DNA of 64,000 nt from Phragmitibacter sp965284365 (GTDB lineage Bacteria > Verrucomicrobiota > Verrucomicrobiia > Verrucomicrobiales > Verrucomicrobiaceae), in contig OZ260079.1 in assembly GCA_965284365.1 (NCBI GenBank), forward strand, positions 6,076,001 through 6,140,000, written 5' to 3'. A model generated the notes under the pieces. The model saw nothing but the letters and a program-made list of their open reading frames with translations. It did no database searches and had not been told where the DNA came from. Below are positions 26,685 to 36,264 of this stretch, one piece after another. Within the stretch, counting starts at the first letter, position 1; every line of letters begins with the position of its first letter. A program made the position numbers and the translations under genes.

Positions 26685-27755
26685 TCACTCCATCATCAAC
26701 CACGCCTCATTAAACCGCGCCACCTTCAGATCCGCCGAAAACCCCACCGTATACGCCACGATCACCGTGCCATCCTTCATCACCCCCAGATCGGAATACC
26801 ACGCCTTCTCATCGGCCACTCTCTTCCGCGCTGACCAGGTCTTCCCTTGATCCTTGCTGTAGTTTACAGACAGCACTTTTCCTTCCTTCTCGATCATCCC
26901 GGACGTCAGCAGCAGCGGAGGTAATTCCTCCCCGCCGTCCGTCGTCACCAGCGGCATCGTCGCCAGCCCCGGATTCCGCCCCTTCATCGTGAAGGCATTT
27001 CCGTGCTCCCCCTTCAAAATCGGCCCATCGCCGAACTTATCAAACACCTGATACTCCAGCGTCTTCCGACCCATCGTGTAGACCGCATCCCATCCCTTGG
27101 CTCCACCCATCGCCAAAGGAGCCACCTTCGTCTCCACGGAATCAATCGCCTTGTGCGTTACCCACGTCGTGCCGCCATCATCACTCGTCAGAAAGCTCTT
27201 TCTGCCCGGAATGACCAGACGCCCAGACGCCAACTGAAACCCATGCCCCCCATTGCTGGGCTTCGATTCCGCATCGCCATCGTGTTTCACCGCAAAGGGC
27301 TCGCTCCACGTCGTCCCCTCATCCGTGCTGCGCCGCCCCAGCCACACCAGTTGCTCCGCCTTCCACGGCACCGGCCCGGTTGTGTAATACGCCAGCAACA
27401 CATTAGGATCACTCTTCCGATCCTCCACCAACACACAACTGTAGCCAATCGTGCCCACCCCATCCGAAGCAAACAGCTTCACCGGCGCACTCCAGTTCTT
27501 CCCCGCATCCACACTCCGCGTCACCACCACATCCGAAGGATCAAAGTCCCCTTTGCTCACCCGGCTCTGCGCAATCACCACCACCGTATCCGCCTCCGTG
27601 ACCAACAATCCCGGCAGATGAATCAACCCCCGCAACACCGGCTCCTCCCTCACCTCCAAAAACGGCTTCACCTCCGCAGCCCTCACCATTGAGGGCACCA
27701 GAGCAAACCCAACAGCCAGCACAACAAAGAGAGAACGAAAACAGCTACGCATCAT
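26685..27755 (-). CDS. Secreted sialidase-like BNR-repeat protein
   Basis: 356 residues from the Met-Met start at 27755/27752, with signal peptide MMRSCFRSLFVVLAVGFALV. Four Asp boxes are visible: SVDAGKNWS, STDEGTTWS, SDDGGTTWV and SKDQGKTWS, with RxxSKGDFDPSD near the start, as in six-bladed exo-alpha-sialidase-type propellers. The catalytic Arg triad and Tyr/Glu pair cannot be mapped with certainty, so it may be a non-sialidase propeller. Secretion suggests glycan binding or hydrolysis. Confidence 0.8.
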   Translation of the reverse strand: MMRSCFRSLFVVLAVGFALVPSMVRAAEVKPFLEVREEPVLRGLIHLPGLLVTEADTVVVIAQSRVSKGDFDPSDVVVTRSVDAGKNWSAPVKLFASDGVGTIGYSCVLVEDRKSDPNVLLAYYTTGPVPWKAEQLVWLGRRSTDEGTTWSEPFAVKHDGDAESKPSNGGHGFQLASGRLVIPGRKSFLTSDDGGTTWVTHKAIDSVETKVAPLAMGGAKGWDAVYTMGRKTLEYQVFDKFGDGPILKGEHGNAFTMKGRNPGLATMPLVTTDGGEELPPLLLTSGMIEKEGKVLSVNYSKDQGKTWSARKRVADEKAWYSDLGVMKDGTVIVAYTVGFSADLKVARFNEAWLMME

Positions 27756-27952
27756 TACCCACCACAACGTCCCCAAACCCCCACGCCCTTCATCAGATCT
27801 CTCCAAAAAAAATCTTCTCTCCTCAGTCCTTCGCGCCTTCGCGTCTTCGCGGTTCAACCTAAAGTCCTCACACCCACCACCTCTTCAAACTCCAACTTGA
27901 GTCTTGAATTTGACCATCTGAACACTACCATACCCCCGTGCCTCTCCGGAAC

Positions 27953-29161
27953 ATGGTCATTGATCTGGACAGCTTCTTCGCCTCCGTGGAGCAGCAGCTT
28001 GACCCTGCCCTGCGCGGCCGCCCCATTGCGGTCGTTCCCGTCACCGATACGGACACCACCACCTGCATCGCCGCCAGCAAGGAAGCCAAAAAATTCGGAG
28101 TCAAAACCGGCACCCGCGTCCGGGAGGCCCGCCATCTCTGCCCGGAGATCCGCTTCGTCGAGTCCCACCCCAAGGCCTACGTGGCCATGCACCACGAGTT
28201 CATCACCGCCGTGGAGTCCTGCATCGAGGTGAATGAAATCTACTCTATCGATGAAGTCGGCTGCCGCCTCACCGGCCCTTTGCAAAACCGCCCGCAGGCC
28301 GAGAAAGTCGCCCAGGACATCAAGACCGCTGTCGAGCGCCGCGTCGGCGAGTTCGTCACCTGTAGCGTTGGCCTCGCGCCCAATCATTTCCTCGCGAAGC
28401 TCGGCTCAGACATGGGCAAGCCCAATGGCATCTTTGTCCTCGAGGAACAGGATCTGCCCCATGCGCTCGATGGCCTGAAGCTCCGCGACCTCTGCGGCAT
28501 CGGCCCCCAGATGGAGAAGCGCCTCCTCGCCCAAGGCATTTGCGATGTCTCCCAACTCACCCGCGTCACGAAGGAAGCCCTCCATCACGCCTGGGGCGGC
28601 ATCGGCGGCCATTATATGTACCACGACCTCCGGGGCGAGGTCACCGAAGGCCCGCCCACGCGGAAGCGTGTCCTCGGCCACTCCCACGTCCTCCCGCCCC
28701 AGCTCCGGCACGATAAAGGCGTCCACTCCGTCTGCCATCGCCTCCTCCAAAAGGCCGCCATGCGCCTGCGGAAAATGGGCTACCACACCAAGGGCCTCCA
28801 AGTCTTCGTGAACTACGACAACGGCACCGAGTCCACCGGCGAGCTCAAGTTCGCGGAAACCCAGGACACCCTCCTCCTCCTCCGCGCCTTCGACCAGATC
28901 TACGAAAAACTCCCCCGCCGCCGCTTCGCCATTCCCATAAAGACTGGCCTCAGCTTCTCCCCCCTCATCCCCGACTCCCAGGTCACCCCCGACCTTTTCG
29001 GCGATGCCGCCGGCCACGCCCGCCTCTGTAGCGCCGTCGACGAGATGAATCGTAAGTTCGGCCAAAACACCGTCTCCTTCGGCGGCGCCATGGGCGCCTT
29101 GGAGTACACGCCGATGCGCATCGCCTTCACTCGGATACCGGATCCGGAGACGGAGGGGTAA
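27953..29161 (+). CDS. Y-family DNA polymerase (DinB/ImpB-like, divergent)
   Basis: 402 residues from ATG 27953 (GTG 27938 also possible). The first catalytic motif is VIDLDSFFASVEQQ. The second reads IYSIDEVGCRLTG, where DinB usually has SIDEAFLD, keeping the Asp-Glu pair. The fingers/palm stretch CIAASKEAKKFGVKTGT, VGLAPNHFLAKLGSDMGKP and a helix-hairpin-helix-like LCGIGPQMEKRLLAQGI follow, then a little-finger domain. Such enzymes do translesion synthesis. Verrucomicrobial members are often annotated DNA polymerase IV or ImpB. A CTTGA-type repeat lies in its leader. Confidence 0.85.
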   Translation: MVIDLDSFFASVEQQLDPALRGRPIAVVPVTDTDTTTCIAASKEAKKFGVKTGTRVREARHLCPEIRFVESHPKAYVAMHHEFITAVESCIEVNEIYSIDEVGCRLTGPLQNRPQAEKVAQDIKTAVERRVGEFVTCSVGLAPNHFLAKLGSDMGKPNGIFVLEEQDLPHALDGLKLRDLCGIGPQMEKRLLAQGICDVSQLTRVTKEALHHAWGGIGGHYMYHDLRGEVTEGPPTRKRVLGHSHVLPPQLRHDKGVHSVCHRLLQKAAMRLRKMGYHTKGLQVFVNYDNGTESTGELKFAETQDTLLLLRAFDQIYEKLPRRRFAIPIKTGLSFSPLIPDSQVTPDLFGDAAGHARLCSAVDEMNRKFGQNTVSFGGAMGALEYTPMRIAFTRIPDPETEG

Positions 29162-29162
29162 G

Positions 29163-29582
29163 TTATCCCTCGCCTTCTTTCGGGAATTCTGTTGCCGCTT
29201 GAATCACCTGCCAAGCTGCTTCAAAAGCCTTTTCCGTAGGATGTCCGATCATCACGCCAGGTTGAACCTCAATGCTTTCGTATTCCCCGCCCTTATGATG
29301 CAGTGCAATCTGCCTTGAATCGAAATCACTACTTTTAGGCGTTAGCCTGGACATCCTCATCAACTTCGAGACCTGTTCTATCAAAATAAAAACATCACCG
29401 ATTGGGATGGTGCTCTGCCTCTCAACGATCATCTCCGATCTCAGCCCTTGCCTCTGAAACTCGCGGTAAATGACTTCGCCATCTTCGAAAATCCGAACCT
29501 GACTCTGCATTGTCGGCCCATCGCGATCTAGAAGAATCATTGTCGCTATGACTCGCTCATGGGGCTCGAGATAAACTTCCAT
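29163..29582 (-). CDS. Hypothetical protein, 139 aa
   Basis: The start at ATG 29582 (MEVYLEPHERVIATMILLD) is preferred over an upstream TTG, with GGAA about ten bases before it. The protein is mixed alpha/beta and acidic, with no signal peptide or membrane segment. Convergent with the polymerase gene, one base apart. First gene of a run of small minus-strand genes of unknown function. Confidence 0.5.
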   Translation of the reverse strand: MEVYLEPHERVIATMILLDRDGPTMQSQVRIFEDGEVIYREFQRQGLRSEMIVERQSTIPIGDVFILIEQVSKLMRMSRLTPKSSDFDSRQIALHHKGGEYESIEVQPGVMIGHPTEKAFEAAWQVIQAATEFPKEGEG

Positions 29583-29670
29583 ATTTTCAGCGTTCCGGTA
29601 CACAACATACCATATAGTCAACTAACCTACTATCTGCTTCCCGGCGGCACATTGCATCAAATCACCCCCA

Positions 29671-30183
29671 TCACTCGACTTTTCGAATGAGTTTCTTGAA
29701 GTCCTTTTTCCATTCATCCTCCAACTCGACCTTCAGATGACGAGTGGAACCTTCCGACTCTCGCAGAGCCACGGACAGCTTGATCAAATCCAGCGTGCGC
29801 AGCTCCAGGAGGATCTCGTAGCTGAAGTCCTTCTTCTTTGGCGTAATGCGGATGAGTAGGTAAGGAGGAAGAATTTCCAAACGGTGATACCATGACGCGG
29901 AGACTTGCAGATCATGCGGTTGCTGGAAGAAATCCTTAAGCAACGGAGGAAACGTCAGCTCATTCTCTCCAATCCTCAGACGAAACTCTTTTAAGTCGAG
30001 TTCAGCAGGAGATAAATCCGCAGGCAGGCCTACGAGTTTGCTCCCGTCCAATTTGATCAACGTGTCCTCGTGAGCCTGCAGCAGCGGGACGCATACGACG
30101 AGAAGGGCGATCCAGAGGACTGCTGGTTGAAACTTTCTGGGAGACATAAATTCGGGCTTTCGTAGCGAAGCAGAGGTGAACAT
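29671..30183 (-). CDS. Secreted hypothetical protein, 170 aa
   Basis: A hydrophobic signal-like stretch (VLWIALLVVCVPLLQA) follows a basic N-terminus. The mature domain alternates strands and charged helices (EDEWKKDFKKLIRK at the end). The start at 30183 lies nine bases after the stop of the upstream gene 30193-30672, so the two form an operon. No family is recognised. Confidence 0.55.
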   Translation of the reverse strand: MFTSASLRKPEFMSPRKFQPAVLWIALLVVCVPLLQAHEDTLIKLDGSKLVGLPADLSPAELDLKEFRLRIGENELTFPPLLKDFFQQPHDLQVSASWYHRLEILPPYLLIRITPKKKDFSYEILLELRTLDLIKLSVALRESEGSTRHLKVELEDEWKKDFKKLIRKVE

Positions 30184-30192
30184 GTCTTGCGG

Positions 30193-30672
30193 TCATTTCC
30201 ACTGCACCACCTCCAGCACAGCGCCATCGGCTGCAATATGACCACTCGCTGGGAACTGCGAATAGTCCAAGAGCTCTTTGTCATCAAGCAAAAGCTTGCT
30301 CCCGCTCACACTGAGTTGGCCGAGGGTGAAGCCCACTTTCCAATGCCCGCGAATCTTGAACTCATGGTCGAGAAAGACAATAAACGTGTGCCCGCGGGCT
30401 GGTTTTTTCGAGCCTTTGGGTGCTGAACGGATATAGAAAAGCCTCGCGATGTGTACCGGTCCGAATGGCGCAACACAGGGGCCGATGTACTCTGCGCTTC
30501 GCAGATAATAAGATATGGCGCCGTCACTGGATGAACGAAATTGAGACTGCTCACCCTCGGCTGCCGCGATGATTTGGGAGAGCGCATCCGGCGGGTCGGC
30601 ATACTGGTCGTCGGAGAAGTCGGCCCATGCAACAGAGGCCGAAAGAAGCAAAGCCAATAATGTTCGAATCAT
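30193..30672 (-). CDS. Secreted hypothetical protein, 159 aa
   Basis: Signal peptide MIRTLLALLLSASVAWA. The mature part has strand-like stretches (FIVFLDHEFKIRGHWKVGFT, GAVLEVVQWK) and one Cys (GPCVAPFGP). It is upstream of and tightly coupled to gene 29671-30183. Function unknown. Confidence 0.55.
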   Translation of the reverse strand: MIRTLLALLLSASVAWADFSDDQYADPPDALSQIIAAAEGEQSQFRSSSDGAISYYLRSAEYIGPCVAPFGPVHIARLFYIRSAPKGSKKPARGHTFIVFLDHEFKIRGHWKVGFTLGQLSVSGSKLLLDDKELLDYSQFPASGHIAADGAVLEVVQWK

Positions 30673-31074
30673 AGAATGCGTTGGGGCAGCTGCACGTGGT
30701 GATTGTGGTAAAGAAGTTCAGTCAAAGGAGAAGTGCGGTGCGCAAGTATTTCTTGGCTGGTTGGTTCCAAACGTTACTCGGACATGCAGATAGAGGCGTT
30801 TAGTATGACTATGTAGTCATACTTCGCGCGAAATTTGGTGAGATTTGGGGGCATGTTGCGAAGATTGGCGCTGTAGCTGGTGAGGGACATGCCATGAAGA
30901 TGCGGGTGCTTGCAATGGTCCGCAAGGGACGCGGAGGGTAGTTGGTCCGAGTGCGGTCACTAGTCCGCTGTTTGCATATTCGGATTAGCTGTCCCTGAAC
31001 CAGGAATTGTGAGCTGACCTTACAAGGAGTGATTTGGGCTGGAAAGGCACGACCCATGACTCAGTCACTTGTCT
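30673..31074. other. Intergenic region without recognisable gene
   Basis: About 400 bases. Short frames exist on both strands but none has a start, codon character or family. No hairpin with a T-tract and no repeat from the window's families was seen. Confidence 0.4.
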
Positions 31075-31495
31075 TTAGCCTCGAATGCTTCTCTACACTG
31101 CTCCAAAGCTTCCCTCACCCATTCGAGGTAATTGGCACTCGGCCTGACTGCGGATACCTCTCTTTCTATGGCGACCTCCAACACCTTGACGGCTTCGGAT
31201 GACCCAGAGATACTAAGCCGTCCAAAGCAATCTTCCATCCCGCATCATCGCGTTTTAGCAGCGCCTCAGCCAGAACCGGAAGTGCCAGAGGTGTCCGAAA
31301 CTCCTGAATGATCTGTAGCAAATCCGCGCGCAACTCGGGCGATTTTTCAGAACGGTAGACCGCCATAAGATTTCGGACAATGTCCTGATCCATATCAATA
31401 AGACCAAAAAAAGCAGCCTCAAAGTCGCCTGCACGCAGCTTTGCCATATAATGGTCAACGACCTCCTTAAGTTGCATATTTTGCTTGGATTGCAT
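31075..31495 (-). pseudogene. Frameshifted HEAT-repeat-like gene
   Basis: The 5' part (MQSKQNMQLKEVVDHYMAKL, then ELRADLLQIIQEFRTPLALP and KIALDGLVSLGHP) reads in one frame to a TAG at 31166. In the neighbouring frame the natural continuation AVKVLEVAIEREVSAV runs on to TGA 31075-31077 (ending REAFEAKDK). One extra base near 31190-31200 (for example CCGGAAGCC instead of CCGAAGCC) would restore a protein of about 140 residues with helical, HEAT-like repeats. It is either a genuine disruption or a sequencing error. The start at 31495 is tentative. Confidence 0.65.
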
Positions 31496-31556
31496 GAACC
31501 ATCTAACTAAGCACAAAATCAACTGGCTTCGTCACAGCAAAATGGCCATTTGGCTG

Positions 31557-32120
31557 TCACCCTAAATTGATCACTGCCGTCCAGGGTTGACTGGACAGAG
31601 CTTCGAGCTTCCGCTGGAAAGCTGCAACGCCTCTGATCTCCAAAAACTCCTCCAGATATAAAGGCAAGTTCGCGGGGCAGCCTGACGCGCTTAGCACAAA
31701 GGCGAGCACCCCTCCGTCATTCCGTTCGCCATTCTCATAAAATTCGACTGCCCAATAGCCATCGCAGATCGAAGCATCCCACGGCACGAAATCGCGATAC
31801 AGCGCTTCTGGCAATACCGAAAAGATCTCACCATGAAGGCCCCTCATGAAATCACCACAGGGGAACATAACGTGCGTCCATTGACCTTTTCCAGCGCGGC
31901 GCTGTAGCAGCGCTTCTTCGACCGGGACTTTACTCATTTCACACACCATCTCATAACGTTCATCCTCACTCGGACCGGCGTCATCGGAAATAACGCGGTA
32001 TACGGTAAAGAGATCGATGATTGTCACCTCCAGGATTGCAGCTACGTCACGAATGAACGCGGGCGGCGCCATCCAAGTGCGGTCCACGGGTGTGAAGTAG
32101 ATGGAGGTGTATAATCCCAT
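31557..32120 (-). CDS. Hypothetical protein, 187 aa
   Basis: Starts at ATG 32120 (MGLYTSIYFTPVDRTWMAPP); a TTG at 32171 overlapping the upstream stop codon is an alternative. Soluble, acidic, with WAVEFYENGERNDGGVLAFV near the C-terminus. Follows gene 32168-32605 on the same strand. The family is not recognised, though single-gene immunity-like or cargo proteins often look like this. Confidence 0.5.
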   Translation of the reverse strand: MGLYTSIYFTPVDRTWMAPPAFIRDVAAILEVTIIDLFTVYRVISDDAGPSEDERYEMVCEMSKVPVEEALLQRRAGKGQWTHVMFPCGDFMRGLHGEIFSVLPEALYRDFVPWDASICDGYWAVEFYENGERNDGGVLAFVLSASGCPANLPLYLEEFLEIRGVAAFQRKLEALSSQPWTAVINLG

Positions 32121-32167
32121 GGTCGTTGTTGCTAGCACGTCATGCGCCTTAAGCTGCCAGGCAACCC

Positions 32168-32605
32168 TCAACGAAATGCCCGATGCGGATTGCCCTGCGC
32201 GCTCACCAAATTCACGTCAAAGGCTGCACCCTCACTATTCGCCACAACGGGAACCTCGAATACACTAAAGGCCAGGCTTTCCACCCGGCAGTGTGGGATG
32301 CGATAGGGCCGCTCGAACACCCGTTGCCCATCTGGACCAGTCATCGTCACGCTTAAGACAACGTCCGTCACATAGTAGTTGGATCCATTGTAGAGATCCA
32401 CGAGGAGCACTCCAGGCCGGACCTGATGGTTCCTCGAACTCGACGGATACTTCACCTCAATCTTCAACAGTGAATCCTGATCCAGGCGAGTCGACGTCAG
32501 TGCAACATAGCTCCGGGACCATACACGATCATACTCCTTCCTCAAAAACGTCCCGATAACCGTGAAGACGACCGCAATCACCAAATACCAGATCCAGCTT
32601 CTCAT
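32168..32605 (-). CDS. Membrane-anchored hypothetical protein, 145 aa
   Basis: One N-terminal membrane helix (WIWYLVIAVVFTVIGTFL) and a beta-rich outer domain of about 115 residues (SLLKIEVKYPSSSRNHQVRP, VTDVVLSVTMTGPDGQRVF). The order is that of an anchored single-domain protein, with the bulk outside the membrane. Function unknown. Confidence 0.5.
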   Translation of the reverse strand: MRSWIWYLVIAVVFTVIGTFLRKEYDRVWSRSYVALTSTRLDQDSLLKIEVKYPSSSRNHQVRPGVLLVDLYNGSNYYVTDVVLSVTMTGPDGQRVFERPYRIPHCRVESLAFSVFEVPVVANSEGAAFDVNLVSAQGNPHRAFR

Positions 32606-32690
32606 GACTCACCAGCAAACCTTAATTATGACTCAATGCCTTTCACCATTATAAAGCACGCCGACTAACCTTACCGGCTCCCGACGTCCC

Positions 32691-33137
32691 TTACAAACTC
32701 TGCGAACGCCCGCTCACGATTTTCACCACCATCTTCGTTTCCGGTGCGCTTGCTTCATTGGTCGGATTTGCCATCCTGATTTTAAAATACTCTTTACCTT
32801 TGGCCGCTACGTCCGAGCGTATATACTCGCTCGCTTCATCCAGGAATTTACCCCCCGCATCAAAGAATTCAGCCTCAATGACCACGCTGGTGAACTTGTA
32901 GCCGCCATTGTTGGTGATCAGCCCCGTGATCTCCACGAACCGGCCGTTTATCTTCTTCTGCACTTCCGAGATGACGAGGTCTTTCATTGCGTCCCCTTTG
33001 AACCAATAGATCTGGGCCAAAGGCAGAAATCCGATCAGCATCAGGGGGATAATAAACCAGAATTGCTTCTTTCCGGGCTCGATTTTGAGGTTCGATACTT
33101 CGGCGCCACAGTTGGAGCACTTCATTTTTGCGATCAT
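32691..33137 (-). CDS. Zinc-ribbon and FxLYD-like membrane protein
   Basis: 148 residues. MKCSNCGAEV at the start supplies one CxxC knuckle but no second pair is seen. One membrane helix follows (FWFIIPLMLIGFLPLAQIYW), then a domain resembling FxLYD (VEITGLITNNGGYKFTSVVI, EAEFFDAGGKFLDEASEYIR, EYFKIRMANP). Such proteins are anchored with the FxLYD domain outside. Start at Met 1 or Met 5. Confidence 0.6.
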   Translation of the reverse strand: MIAKMKCSNCGAEVSNLKIEPGKKQFWFIIPLMLIGFLPLAQIYWFKGDAMKDLVISEVQKKINGRFVEITGLITNNGGYKFTSVVIEAEFFDAGGKFLDEASEYIRSDVAAKGKEYFKIRMANPTNEASAPETKMVVKIVSGRSQSL

Positions 33138-33541
33138 AATGTTTAAAAGAGGCTGGTACCGACGGGCATTTGAATTGAATTATCCAAGTGTTAGCAGAGT
33201 TGCGACGGCTTCCAAGGAATTCGTTTTTTTCGATTAATATGTCCTGGGGTAGAAATTAGCGCGGGTCAGTGCAACTGCTATTGGCCTGAACGCTATTTCC
33301 TATGCTGCTTACTCTCGCTCTTTGCCGGTTCTGGAGTCTCACTCACCACCACCTTCATCCAGCGGCTCTCCGAGGCGGCGAATGATGGAGTGGAACAGGG
33401 AACCAATCCCCACTATGGTGAACCGCACCGTACAGGCGGCCCGTGGGGGCAGAGTGGCAGGGTCATTGCGCCGCTGGCGATATAACAACCGCCACTTCGT
33501 GGACACGGTGCGATACACACTGGTTCGTCTCATCCTGTATT
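33138..33541. other. Intergenic region without recognisable gene
   Basis: About 400 bases between the divergent gene ending at 32691 and the UvrA-like gene. The AT-rich stretch near 33220-33250 could hold promoters. Frames that cross it, including one starting at 33322, are shadows of the following gene. No repeat seen. Confidence 0.4.
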
Positions 33542-36094
33542 ATGAAGTCACCAAGAAAGCCATCCGGCCGCACAAAGCCCATGGCTGCCATGGAAGATTT
33601 CGTTCAGGTTCGCGGAGCCCGCGTTCACAATCTGAAGAATGTGTCCGTGGATATTCCAAGGAACCAATTGGTGGTGTTCACGGGCGTATCGGGCTCGGGC
33701 AAATCCTCGCTGGCTTTCGGGACCCTGTATGCGGAAGCCCAACGTCGCTACCTCGAATCAGTGGCCCCGTACGCTCGCCGCCTGTTTCACCAATTGGATG
33801 TTCCGGATGTCGATTCCATAGACGGCCTGCCTCCGGCCGTGGCATTGCAGCAGCAGCGGGGTGCACCCAGCACACGGTCCCTCGTGGGCACTGTCACAAC
33901 ATTATCCAATCTTCTGCGGATGTTGTACTCCCGCGCGGGTGACTACCCGCCCGGGCAGCCCTTGCTCTACGCGGATTCGTTTTCAGCCAATACACCTGAG
34001 GGCGCCTGCCCACAGTGTCACGGTCTTGGGAAGGTGTTCGACGTGACGGAAAAATCGATGGTGCCCGATGACACGCTCACCATTCGAGAAAGGGCCATCG
34101 CCGCATGGCCGCCCGCCTGGCATGGTCAAAACCTGAGGGATATTGTGACCACCTTGGGATTTGATATCGACAAACCCTGGCGTGAGTTGTCAGAGAAAGA
34201 TCGCCATTGGTTGTTGTTTACAGATGAGCAGCCCGTTGTGCCTGTCTACGCCAACTGGAATCGCGAACAGATTCGAGAAGCCATTCGCCGCAAGACTGAG
34301 CCCAGCTATATGGGCACATTTACGGGCGCGCGCCGCTACGTCCTGGAGACCTTCGCCAAGACGGAAAGCGCTTCCATGAAGAAGCGTGTCTCACGGTACA
34401 TGGTAAGCAGCCCATGCACGCTCTGCCAGGGAAAGCGACTACGCAAAGAAGCTCTATCAGTGACATTTGCCGGATTCGACCTGGCGGAACTATCGGACAT
34501 GCCCCTGAAACGGGTGGCGGAGCTCGTAGCACCGTATGCGCAGGCTAAAGCCTCGGGCTGGGCCAAGATGGCCACCCTTCATCCCGAAAAAGCAATCGTC
34601 ACGCAGCGCATCTGTCTGGACCTGGAGGCGCGGCTGGACATCCTGCTCGACCTGGGACTGGGCTATTTGTCCCTGGACCGCAGCACCCCCACCCTTTCGC
34701 CCGGCGAACTACAGAGACTGCGGCTTGCCACCCAGGTCCGCTCCAATCTCTTTGGGGTGGTTTACGTGTTGGACGAGCCCTCGGCGGGCCTCCATCCGGC
34801 GGACACGGAGGCTTTATTGGCGGCACTGGACAAGTTAAAATTCGGCGGGAATTCGTTGTTCGTTGTCGAACATGAACTCGATGTGGTGCGACAGGCAGAC
34901 TGGATTGTCGATGTGGGCCCGGGCGCCGGTGAGGGTGGAGGCGAAGTGCTTTATAGCGGTCCCCTCGAGGGTCTGAGGAATATTCCTGGCTCCTCTACCA
35001 GCGCTTACCTCTTCCACACGCGCGCTCCTCCCAAAAGACCACGGCGCAAACCCGAAGCCTGGCTGTGCCTTGAAGGAGTAACGCGGAACAATCTACAGGA
35101 TCTCGAAGTTTCCTTCCCTCTAGGCGTTTTCACGACGGTGACCGGAGTTTCTGGTTCAGGCAAATCGAGCCTGGTGAGTCAGGTAGTCGTCCAGCTAGTG
35201 GTGCAACACCTTGGGCAAAAACTCGAATCTGATGAGGAGGACTCCCCGGACCAGGCCGAGTCCCTGCCCCTTGGAGGCAAAATTGTAAAAGGCGCCGACG
35301 TGATAAAACGCCTGGTGCAGGTTGATCAAAAACCCATCGGACGTACTCCGCGTTCGAATCTAGCCACCTACACCGGGCTCTTTGACCATGTCCGAAGCCT
35401 GTTTTCTGAGTGTGCAGCCGCTAAAAAGCATGGCTACACGGCAGGACACTTTTCGTTCAACGTGGCCAAAGGCCGCTGCGAGAAATGTCAGGGCGAAGGT
35501 TTCGTTTTTGTAGAACTTCTCTTTTTGCCCGGTGTGTATGCGCCGTGCCCCGACTGCCATGGAGCCCGCTACAACCCCAAAACCCTCCAGATCAAGTTTC
35601 AGGGAAAGAACATTGCTGAAGTCCTGGGGATGACGGTGGACACGGCTCTGGAGTTCTTTGCTGACCAGTCCTCAGTGGCCCGTTCACTGAACGTCTTGAA
35701 GCAGGTAGGCCTGGGCTACCTGCGTCTTGGTCAGGCTGCGACCGAACTATCTGGCGGCGAGGCTCAGCGAATAAAGCTTGCGACTGAACTGCAGAGAGTG
35801 AGCCGAGGGCACACGCTTTACATCCTCGATGAACCGACGACGGGGCTACACCCTTCGGACGTCGATCGACTCCTGGAGCAACTGCAAAGCCTGGTCGACG
35901 CGGGCCACACGGTGCTGGTGATCGAGCATGACATGGAGGTAGCAGCGGCAAGCGATTGGCTCATCGACATGGGTCCCGGGGCTGGTGAGGAAGGCGGTTC
36001 TATCGTTGCCTCGGGAAGGCCGGAAGAAGTCGCCCGGGTGAAACGAAGTGTAACGGCACGTTATCTCGCAGAGACCCTGCGATCATCTGCGTAA
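33542..36094 (+). CDS. UvrA-type ABC ATPase (UvrA2-like)
   Basis: About 850 residues from ATG 33542 (other candidate starts are 33581 and 33590), shorter than the ~940 of UvrA. Walker A sites are GVSGSGKSS near residues 49-57 and again near 535-543, with LSGGEAQRIKLATELQR and signature-like TLSPGELQRLRLATQV. Cys pairs are at CPQCHGLGK, CTLCQGKRL, CEKCQGEGF and CPDCHGARY. UvrA2-type paralogues (as in DrrC-like systems) often lack the UvrB-binding domain; whether it is missing here would need alignment. No uvrB/uvrC neighbour is present. Confidence 0.85.
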   Translation: MKSPRKPSGRTKPMAAMEDFVQVRGARVHNLKNVSVDIPRNQLVVFTGVSGSGKSSLAFGTLYAEAQRRYLESVAPYARRLFHQLDVPDVDSIDGLPPAVALQQQRGAPSTRSLVGTVTTLSNLLRMLYSRAGDYPPGQPLLYADSFSANTPEGACPQCHGLGKVFDVTEKSMVPDDTLTIRERAIAAWPPAWHGQNLRDIVTTLGFDIDKPWRELSEKDRHWLLFTDEQPVVPVYANWNREQIREAIRRKTEPSYMGTFTGARRYVLETFAKTESASMKKRVSRYMVSSPCTLCQGKRLRKEALSVTFAGFDLAELSDMPLKRVAELVAPYAQAKASGWAKMATLHPEKAIVTQRICLDLEARLDILLDLGLGYLSLDRSTPTLSPGELQRLRLATQVRSNLFGVVYVLDEPSAGLHPADTEALLAALDKLKFGGNSLFVVEHELDVVRQADWIVDVGPGAGEGGGEVLYSGPLEGLRNIPGSSTSAYLFHTRAPPKRPRRKPEAWLCLEGVTRNNLQDLEVSFPLGVFTTVTGVSGSGKSSLVSQVVVQLVVQHLGQKLESDEEDSPDQAESLPLGGKIVKGADVIKRLVQVDQKPIGRTPRSNLATYTGLFDHVRSLFSECAAAKKHGYTAGHFSFNVAKGRCEKCQGEGFVFVELLFLPGVYAPCPDCHGARYNPKTLQIKFQGKNIAEVLGMTVDTALEFFADQSSVARSLNVLKQVGLGYLRLGQAATELSGGEAQRIKLATELQRVSRGHTLYILDEPTTGLHPSDVDRLLEQLQSLVDAGHTVLVIEHDMEVAAASDWLIDMGPGAGEEGGSIVASGRPEEVARVKRSVTARYLAETLRSSA

Positions 36095-36264
36095 CGTATT
36101 GCCAAGAGTGACGGCATGCAGCATAACTTGCAGGCGAGCAAAAACTGGTCGAAGCGCTGAAGGAGAGAATACGGTCCCGCCCAACCAAATTCATCGTCAT
36201 CGCAAAACTTATTGATGATGGGTATTCCCCCACTCCATCACCATCCGCGCGCCATTCCATCTAC

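Noticed and set aside
26685..27755. Assigning true sialidase activity from Asp boxes alone
   Set aside because: Asp boxes occur in many non-sialidase propellers and the catalytic residues could not be mapped.
33322..33942. A 206-codon plus-strand frame before the UvrA-like gene
   Set aside because: It is an out-of-frame shadow of the UvrA-like gene with Arg/Gly-rich, non-domain sequence.
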